Program-made: the position numbers and the translations under genes
Part shown: piece after piece, positions 56,207 to 64,000 of the stretch
Layout: each line of letters begins with the position of its first letter
Position numbering within the stretch: the stretch's first letter is position 1
Notes under the pieces: model-generated
The model's database searches: none
Seen by the model: only the letters and a program-made list of their open reading frames with translations
What the model was told of the DNA's origin: nothing
Assembly (NCBI GenBank): GCA_025531455.1
Contig: JAMYHL010000051.1
Location: 1-64,000, forward strand
Reading direction: 5' to 3'
Origin: Apiotrichum sp. Y4204
Taxonomy: Eukaryota > Basidiomycota > Tremellomycetes > Trichosporonales > Trichosporonaceae
DNA: 64,000 nt

Positions 56207-57367
56207 CTACGACTGGCCGCCGTTCGCGAGACCCGTGTCTGTCCAGTTGTAAGTGGTGATGTTGGGCGCGCTCGCCTGGGTCGGATCGCAAGTCATCACG
56301 ACTCCCGCATACGGCCCATCGTGTTTGCTGCTAAAGTGCCCGGATTCACCGTCGGAACACTTGTCGTTCTGCTGCCCCTCACACCACACCCACCCGGTGC
56401 CGTCATCCTTTTGCCACACCTCGCCACCGGAGTGGCGGTAACGCAGCAGCTTGGGAGGGAGATGCGGCACCATGTCGTCCCCGTTTACCATATACAACGA
56501 GCGGTTGCCAAGGGTGCGGTCGGCATAGTCTGCCCAGTCCCCGTCCCCAACCCGCGGCAGACCAAATGTGCGCGCTGAGACCGGCACGTTCGGGAATTCA
56601 TGCTGCAGGTACACAGCCGCGATTTCCGCGACTGCCGCCCCCATCGAGTGCCCGATGACCAAAATGCGGGTCGCATTCTGCGCAAGCGCCTCCCGCATGC
56701 TTTCGTCGAGCTGTGGCTGGATCTTCTGAAAGATATCCATGAATCCATGGTGCACCTCCGCGCCCTTCGAGTCGGGGAACGCCTCCCGTTTCTTCCCATT
56801 CGGGCCATCCACCTCCACCTCGTCCGCATCCTCCTTGTTAATCTTGATGTCGTTCAAGAGCGACCGCAGCGACTCTGTGTTTGTTCCCTTGAAGACCGCC
56901 ACCGCCGTCGGTCCACTCACGCCGACATACCCTGTCGTCAGAAGGGCCACCATCCCGGCTTACAATACGGTATTTCCTTGTTGTTTCCACCTGCGTAAAG
57001 AATGCGTACGCGACCAGCGCGCTCGCAGTTGATCCCACACTGCCAGTTCTTGATCTTCTCGGGGTCACAGTTGACCGCACTGCCATCAGCGCAAATCTCC
57101 CACATTCTCTCACGCGGCGAGGTACGCGGGCCACTGCCACGCGTTGACCTCCTGTGGCGAGAGCTCCGCCGTCTTGTCCTTCTCGTTTGGTGTGAGAAGC
57201 ACCTTTGCATCTTCGGCGTACTCCGGAATGAGCGCAATTGGTGGCGGATGCGCCGGGTCCCATTCCTGCGGGTTGGCTGAGACCGGTGCATACGGCGGAG
57301 TCGGAGGCGCGGCGTGCACCAGGTGTAGCGCGACAAGAAGATAGCCGAGAAGGATGCTCATCATCAT
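56207..57367 (-). CDS. Secreted class 3 (fungal) lipase
   Basis: Exons 57367-57114, 57079-56964 and 56931-56207 encode 364 residues. A signal peptide (ILLGYLLVALHLVHA) leads into a Pro-rich segment. CDPEKIKNWQCGINCERAG provides Cys pairs usual before the catalytic core. VAVFKGTN is the oxyanion strand, VIGHSMGAAVAEIA the nucleophile elbow (Ser219), YMVNGDDMVPHLPP the Asp (276) and SSKHDGPYAG the His (327). This gives a complete Ser-Asp-His triad of lipase family 3, which hydrolyses triacylglycerols outside the cell. The 32-nt second intron is essential: without it the frame stops before the core. A second possible start lies two codons downstream. Confidence 0.92.
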
Positions 57368-58226
57368 TGTGGCTTAGTGACCGGGGGCGGAGAGATGTCG
57401 CGCAGACATCTCACGCTGCCTCGACTGCTTTATGGCCCATCGAGATTGTGGAACAGAAGCATAGCCCGCCAACCAACAACTGTAGATACGCGTTGTGCTC
57501 CACTTCGGACGGCCAAGTTGAGGCTCCACATTGGGGACACGAAGCGGTTGGCTATATACCACCCGCACATAGCATCGATGAGACAGCATCCCGCTCCACA
57601 CTCATGATGACTTGCACGGCGTCCGCAATGGCATGAAGACGTTGGTCTATGGTCGATGACGACGTCCGGCGACGCCAGCAGACTAGAGTGACAAGTAGTG
57701 ACTCGTAGTGACTCCGGTTCGGGTTGCGTCATTGTGGACTCATGTGCAACGCTCATGTTCAGCGTTTATGGTCCTCTTGGAAGAGGCCACCGAGTCCACT
57801 GACATGCCCACTATGAGCTGCCGCCATATGAGCTGCGCCCACATACTGAGCGCTGTTGTTGCCCCGGCCGTGAAGACGCGTCTATTTTCGGCAGGGCGGC
57901 CAGTCGGCAAGTGGCCGCCGACATGTGAGGCATGAGCGGCGTACTCTGGCTGGCAGGAATCCAGGGGCCAGGAACCAGTTCAACGCGTTACCAATTGAAG
58001 CTTTGGCACAGGAACGGAACGGTCGACCCGGCAACGCCTCATTCGGGTCATCTGAACCAGTTTGTCCAGCAACACACGCGATGAGTTGGCCCGCCGGCAT
58101 TCCGGCATACCTACCTCTCAACACTTCTCTGACTCTGATCTATTATAGATGGCGATGGACCAATTCCCCATCTTGTAGAGCAATCGCCCACTTCCACTCT
58201 CACCTCTCGCCGTCGCTACACGCACA
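57368..58226. other. Divergent intergenic region, 859 bp
   Basis: This lies between the lipase (minus) and the 8-exon membrane protein (plus). No gene was recognised. Confidence 0.5.
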
Positions 58227-60783
58227 ATGGAGGGGGACAAACAACACCCCGGCGACATCAGCCCATTTGACGCGCAACACCTCCCACACGATGCACTCGT
58301 TGTGCCGCGACCCAGCCGGCGACGCCGCCCGGTATCCGTTTCCAGCGCCTGTGCGACGGGCTGCCGCTGGTGCTTCATCCTCGGGGCAGTCCTAATTGGC
58401 CTGGGAATCACCGTGGCGGTGAGCCTCCTAGCCTGGACAACTGCCCAGCAGCTTCGCAAAGGAGATCTCATTCTGTCAAGCCCATACAAGAACTGGTACT
58501 CGAACACTTCAACAGAAAGCGATGTTCTGCCACTCATTGACGCACAAACGCCATTTGATGTCGTCCTCACAGTGTGGGCGCGCAAGCCGAACTCGGACTC
58601 TACACACGCTGCTGTCTATGCGTCTGCAGCTAATCAGACGCTGTGGGACGCGGTAGATGACAGTTACGCCAAGGAGGTCGCTGAGGTGGCTGTTTCGAAC
58701 AAGACAGAGTGGGATAGCAACAAGCATATCGTCTTGGCAGAAGTGCTACATGTCCCAGAAGCGGTGGAGGTCTTTAGCGGGGTCGTCGCGTCCAACCTGA
58801 CGTTGTCATCAAAGGTTAACGAAGTGGTGAACATCCCCCTGGACATTCCGCTCAAGCAGTTGTAAGCAAGACCCCGCAGGGATCGTGGTTGACATTCAGC
58901 TACGACGTCGGGGATACAGTTCTGAGCCCGAGCAACATGGTCCGCGCTGTCTTCACCATCGTTCCTCCACGCGATGTACTGGACCGAATCGTCAACGTCT
59001 CCTCCATCCCGTCTGATCGCGTTCCTCGTCGGCCTAGGCTTGGATCTGCGTGAGAATCCAAGTTATCCGCGTTTTCCGCTCAACTTACACCTCAGGATCC
59101 CTCCCCACCTAGCAAACGACCCCCGATACCTGAATTTGCTGAATCACCTCTCCACTGCCCTCCCGCTTGTTGAAAAGGGAACTGAGGATGGACATCCTTA
59201 CCTCCGAACACGGTACTGACTCAGAGCTCATAACGCCGCATTGCTTACGACAGGGCACACTTCGCTATCGTCAACGAGACACATGCTCTGCAGCGCACTC
59301 CTTTCGACGTGTCACATGACATAACAGCCAAGTTTGCGGTAAGCCAGCCCTCTAGGTCGTGTGAGTTTTGCAGCTGGACTCACAGTAGTGTGGAAAAATC
59401 CGTCTCCAAGGCGAGGGTCACCATTTACTCTGTCACGATCCCGAACTGCGTGACGTTCTTTTCCAAACAAAATACACTCTTTCCAGTAGCAGAAGTGAGA
59501 ACAACACAAACGACACTGCACCTATTGCGTACGGGCCATTAACCTCCGCTCTCAAGTCTGCCACTGGTCCCAAAGTACGCCAGTTACACCTTACTGCCCT
59601 GTGCAGTGCCTTAGCAATACCTAACATCACAGCATTGGTTCCAGCTGCCTGTGACGCTCAACGGAAGCAGAGATAATGGTCCGTCTTGCTAATTGCGCAA
59701 CACACTAATGTGAAGATCCCGAGTCGGTCCGCATTCCATTCTCCGTGGTCATAGCAACGTGGCATCCGGGGCGCATTAAACTGACGTCGCACATTCCTGC
59801 TGGGCAGCCAAAGGGCGGGTCAAACAGGGAAGCAGTAATTGAACATGCTGTGTTCGAAGTGGGCCGTAGGTGGCGAGTTTTGCGCAAGCTGCTAACCCGC
59901 AGACGGGTTGTTGGGCGTTCCCGAAGTAGGAACACATCCATGGAGACGGTTTGTGCTCTCCATGAGCCAGTACGTTTGACTCGGGATTGTTCACTAATGG
60001 TCAGACTCGCAGGGTCACTCCTAAGACCCCTCCTCATGATACTGTACTGGTGGACCAGAGTGACCAGTGCGGGTATCAGCCATCGGGGCATGTGCCTTCT
60101 GGCTGTACACCATCTCACAGCCTTTGCGATGATGTTTGCAAGTGGATTCGACTTCATGTCTTTCCTCCTAGCTTTCCTTGGCGACGGTTTGCCATTGGCG
60201 GCAATGGCGCACCTTGTGGTGCCGTGGACGTTGGAATCCGGGTGGACCATCCGTCGTCGCACGTTGTCGCACCGTGAAAGGGCGTGCAAACGGAATGACG
60301 TCCCGTGGAAGTGGATCGCTGTGGTGAGCTGAGATACGAGGCGCTGCTTCCGACTCTCCGTCTGGTGGTGGTCCGACACTAATACGTGTTCAGGTAGCAG
60401 TGTCTATTCATTGTGTACAGTACATTCCATCACGGTTGCAGTGGTTGATACCTTCCGGGATCCCATCTTCGGATCAAAGGAAGCTCTATAACCATTTGTC
60501 GGACATTCAGAACACGACGTTCTTTGTCCAACTCGCTGTGCAGGCCTGGACAAACCGCCGCTGGCAGACATTTGCCGGATCCTACGGTATCACCGCTTAT
60601 CTGGACCTTCTGCTGCAGCTGATAAATTGGATCTACCACAGTGACCGCATTGTCGGTGTCGTCGAAGCGAAAGATGGTATACATCTGCTAGACCTACCCT
60701 ACACCATTGTTGTGACCGTGCTTGCGTGGCAAGCACTTACGCTACCCAAGGTGGTATGGAGGGAGGAGGAGGACGACGAGTAG
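58227..60783 (+). CDS. Multi-exon integral membrane protein of unknown function
   Basis: Eight exons (58227-58861, 58900-59020, 59055-59212, 59254-59338, 59389-59574, 59615-59678, 59716-60323, 60394-60783) join in frame to 748 residues. A cytoplasmic Arg-rich start precedes one span (WCFILGAVLIGLGITVAVSLLAW). A large ectodomain with many N-x-S/T sites includes MVRAVFTIVPPRDVLDRIVNVSSIPSD and HLSTALPLVE. A C-terminal block of several spans includes LLRPLLMILYWWTRVTSAGISHRG and VPWKWIAVVAV, then a final pair ending VVWREEEDDE. The order resembles an uncharacterised fungal family of large membrane proteins, perhaps related to DUF4436, but I cannot confirm that. An extra 33-nt in-frame intron may lie in exon 7 near 59868-59900. 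Confidence 0.75.
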
Positions 60784-60981
60784 TCTTAACCGATGGCTCA
60801 AATGTGTACCCGTTGATATGCGACTGAACGCCAATAACTGAGGCATATGTAACATTTCTTTCTACCGACATGACCCTTCAATGAAGCACACAAATGTTCG
60901 ATCCTGCACATGGATCGCACCGACCACTAGCAGAGTGGTTAGGGTTCGCCAGCGTACCTCCATTCGAGGAAAACTTTGAGA
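60784..60981. other. 3'-3' gap between convergent membrane protein genes
   Basis: Only 198 bp separate the two stop codons. Nothing specific is seen. Confidence 0.5.
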
Positions 60982-62410
60982 CTATACTGGGGACTGACTG
61001 CCTCTCGGGTGAGGAGGAGACTGAGTTGCTGAAGGAGTGGGTGTGGCAAGTGGCGGATCCAATCCACCTTGGCCGGTAATCGTATCAAGGAACCCCGGCC
61101 ATTGGCCGAGCTCCCTGTAGTGCAGCATAAGATTGAGGACCTGGGATCAGAGCAGCCCTTGCTGACCCCGAACCACCTTACTTACGATAGGAATGTGGAT
61201 CGCACAGAAGTAGCACCCCATCACAACCCCCGGACCCCACATGATGGACTTGTAATGTTCCTGCCAGTTGAGCTTCATGATCTTGTTGGTGAAATCGGGG
61301 TCATTGGGCTGGTGAAGCGCCCAGCCTCCCCAAACAACATTGCCAGCGAGCGCGATGAGGTAGCCGAAGGCAGCAATCGCGTTGATCCGCGTCCCAAAGT
61401 TGTACCGGATGGCAATGCGGACCCACAATAAGAAGAGGACTGCAAACTGTACGTGTGAGGCTTTAAGGACTTCCACAGATCACCGGTTCTTAGTCTACGA
61501 CTCACGCAAGCGGCTTCGAAATACATGATCGCGTTCCACATGTCGACTTCATTACGGGACATGCGGCCTCTCAACTGGACCTGGGCATTCCTGTACGAGT
61601 CGACGTCCGGAACTCCAGAGCCAGAGGTCACGTCGTGTAACCCCTTCCGGAAAGCTTTCAGGCTGCCTAAAGGGAATTGAAACCTCTGCAGCGTCAGAAC
61701 TTCTGCCGGGTCGTCAAGGGACGTACAATGTTGAGAGACGTGACCATCTCACCGCCGTATGCCAGCCACATGAAAAGCGGATCATTATTCGCCATCCTGG
61801 AGCCGGTTGAATCAAGAGCCATTTTGATTCTCTCAAGCTGAAAGTCAAACGAAGGGAGCTCTGGAATGCTGTTGAACACCCGCGCTGTCCCGATGATAAG
61901 CTCTTTGAAGTTGTTCTCTAGCTCCGTCGATGAGCGAGAAACGCGGATGGCCTGGGTCATCCCGTTAAACTTTGGCAACATGATGCCCAAAGTGGTCACG
62001 TAGCCAGATAGAATGCTGTAGTTCTGCTATCAGCTACTTTGTCACAAGTAACAGTGTTAAACCCACGACCATGCCAATGGTTAGAATGATAATGGCGAAG
62101 ATCAGGACGGGCTCCAGGCAGTCGGCTAGCAAAGCAATCCACCAGGTTTCCACTTGTTCCCCGTCCCTCAAGGGTCCGAAGAGAATGGCCCAAATGCAGT
62201 AGAGAGTCGTGCGTCCCTGGAAGAGAAGGACGAATGGTATTAGCCAGACAAAGAGGGGTGTTGGAAATGGAAGACGGCGAGCTTTTGTATCGTGAGAGAC
62301 TGTGTCTTTTGCTAACAGATTGTGCTGCTTGCTTCAGAGGACGAATAGACCTCGCTGCGCGGTTTCTTTAGCAGCAAACGATCTGGAAGACGCATATCAT
62401 TGATTGCCAT
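60982..62410 (-). CDS. Polytopic membrane protein of unknown function
   Basis: Six exons (62410-62317, 62281-62067, 62023-61727, 61685-61506, 61446-61186, 61140-60982) give a continuous 401-residue frame. Predicted spans include PTPLFVWLIPFVLLF, the stretch around WWIALLADCLEPVLIFAIIILTIGMV, FAVLFLLWVRIAI, INAIAAFGYLIALAGNVVWGGW and SIMWGPGVVMGCYFCAIHI. A long soluble loop (about residues 115-245) contains NNFKELIIGTARVFNSIPEL and GSGVPDVDSYRNAQVQLRG. The tail is Pro/Ser/Thr-rich. The last intron could be unspliced, which would end the protein earlier at IPIVSKVVRGQQGLL. No family is recognised. Confidence 0.72.
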
Positions 62411-64000
62411 GTTCCTTTCTGCTTGTTCTGAAGTACAATCTTAAGCGCCTGTACCTGTCCATTGCGCCGGGCCTTACCACACTGGGAGCATGAACTGCCC
62501 TTACCAATTTGGATCGAGATCGACAGTGTTGTGCTTGTGCTGAAACCACAGAGCTGGTCTCGTTCTGAAGAATGTGATTGATCTTTGAAAGGGATTCATG
62601 TTCGGATCATGGACTGTCTCAGAGCAAGATAGGAAGAGAAGCCAATCGCGCACAGGGTCACAGATTGCAGACTGGTGGAATCCTCCCGCTGAAGCTCATC
62701 TGCTGCTCGGTGGACGTGTTTATGTGGCGTATTTTTTACAGTCAGTTCCTGGTTCTTGAAGTCTGAGCTCAGTGTCTGGAGCTTTGACAGCTGTATTGTG
62801 AGTAAGTTCCAGTCCCGTTGAGGCAGCTAGGTGGTCCGGACAGGCATGTGGGCAGAGGCCGAGACAGGAATAGAGTCAAAAGTCGGGCCGCCGCAGAAGT
62901 GTTCTCAACAGGGCAGCAGACGTGCGCTAGACTCCCAATCATCAAATTATCAGCTCACAGAAGTTCCGGCCGGACGCATCCTTGGTGCCTGGGGTCAGTG
63001 CACTGAGCACCTGGGACCAGTCGGAGTTGAATGAGGTAGGGATAGGGAATGCTGCGGGGAGTGATAAGTGGGGGAGGCGAGATGGCGACCTTCTCCACTC
63101 GGCAAGTGCACAGATCACAGAGTACAGTACAGGAGGTGTTCAAGCTGCCTGCGAGCTGTGCGAGCTGCAAGTCTCCTGGCCTAGTGGATACCGCCGACTG
63201 CCGCATGAACGGACGAGCAAGCCTGCGAGCTACCGCGCCTTGATAGGACAAGGACGGCAATGTGATGATTTGTCCGTATCTATCTTGCGTCAATATCCAT
63301 GTAAGTAAGTAGTCTTGAGTTACGTGTTACTCCGGGTACACTCAATCCAGGAGCCCGCTTCGTGCTCTTTTGGTGGGCCGAGCGAGACCAGAGCGACGGT
63401 TTACAGATTGCTTGTCATAAGCACGGATGAAGCTGAGTGCCAGCGACATGTCACCTGGGCAGAGGTCGTGCCGCGTTCCTAGCGCGGCCCGTTCGGGGAT
63501 CCGGGGATATCTCGGGAACGCTCGGGCACGGTCTGAAAGCGGACAATGACACCGTGCTCGTGATAAAAGCCTATTGGGGAGCGAGTGTCATGAGGGAAGC
63601 GTGGGATCGTTGTGTGGGAGCAAACAGGCGCGAGAGTGTGGAAACGGTATCGAGCAGTTTATGGCTTACGGCCGATAAGACTCGAACGGACACATCCGAT
63701 AGCAGCGTCGTCTTGGTTCCCAAGCACAGCTGCTCACCGCAGACCAGTCCATGGTGTACGGTGGAGAGGTCAAGAGGAACATACAGAACACTGTGGGTTG
63801 TCGCCGCACTTCGCCGCCGAGGTCGACGATTTACCGCCATTCTGGAAACCGAGACATGGTTTATCCAGCCAGCCACTCACACAGTAGTAGCGTCCAATCG
63901 ATCCCATCACGACACAACCAACCATAATCATGGTTTATCCACTCGCTGTTCGCCGACTGGTTCTGTTTTGGCGACGTGATGCTTATCCGGATGGTAACAG
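62411..64000. other. Right-end region without a supportable gene
   Basis: The open frames present (for example 62955-63293 minus and 63437-63979 plus) overlap antisense frames and show neither domains nor a consistent intron pattern. No RNA gene or repeat was recognised. It may be promoter and intergenic sequence for a gene beyond the window. Confidence 0.5.

Noticed and set aside
56932..56963. Apparent premature stop in the lipase
   Set aside because: A 32-nt intron (gtaagc...gacag) removes the stop and joins IPY-WYVGV in frame.
1..64000. CRISPR array, prophage or bacterial defence system
   Set aside because: Spliceosomal introns and fungal families throughout show that this is a eukaryotic nuclear sequence. 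No regularly spaced repeats were found.

Overview
The window is nuclear DNA from a basidiomycete fungus. GC-rich coding exons are broken by many short introns, mostly about 30-110 nt. These usually begin gtgagt or gtgcgt, carry ctgac or ctaac branch-like motifs and end in cag or tag. One intron-containing tRNA is present. The gene set and intron style fit Tremellomycetes, perhaps Trichosporonales, but that placement is inference. All exon models were joined by hand from reading frame and splice signals. In every multi-exon model the exon lengths add up to an intact frame, but no transcript evidence was available.

Layout. 1-2655 holds no recognisable gene, only a degenerate 21-bp repeat and an unread base. 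2656-6480 has an MFSD1-like transporter and a glutathione S-transferase-like protein. 6481-11849 is a 5.4-kb stretch without a supportable gene. 11850-13492 is an anion:cation symporter family transporter. 15189-17749 (minus) is an SPX-RING ubiquitin ligase. 18944-21720 is a long coiled-coil protein. 22188-24228 (minus) is a two-domain peroxisomal hydroxyacyl-CoA dehydrogenase ending in AKL. 25348-26215 (minus) is a disordered protein with a PP1-docking motif. 27421-33507 (plus) has a BTB-like protein, an F-box-like protein with a myristoylation signal, a 3-ketoacyl-CoA thiolase and a small nuclear-type protein. 33863-37425 holds a single-pass membrane protein, a signal-peptide Hsp70-like ATPase fold and a tiny Cys-rich protein.

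37925-47612 is the part that most resembles a functional module: a short-chain dehydrogenase, a FAD-dependent amino-acid/amine oxidase, a Zn2Cys6 regulator and, divergent from the regulator, an amino-acid permease. The regulator and permease share a 653-bp promoter region with a perfect 8-bp inverted repeat next to the regulator start. I read this as a candidate regulated uptake-and-oxidation cluster for an amino acid or amine. It also contains a tRNA-Pro and two copies of a roughly 195-bp dispersed repeat, one of them ending 10 bp from the tRNA.

48115-57367 has a phosphoinositide phospholipase C, a large F-box-like protein, an MFS transporter, a coiled-coil protein with a J-like C-terminus and a secreted class 3 lipase. 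58227-62410 is a convergent pair of multi-exon integral membrane proteins of unknown function. The last 1.6 kb shows no gene. The AKL-ended dehydrogenase and the thiolase, 6.5 kb apart, catalyse consecutive steps of beta-oxidation, although the thiolase shows no obvious peroxisomal signal.
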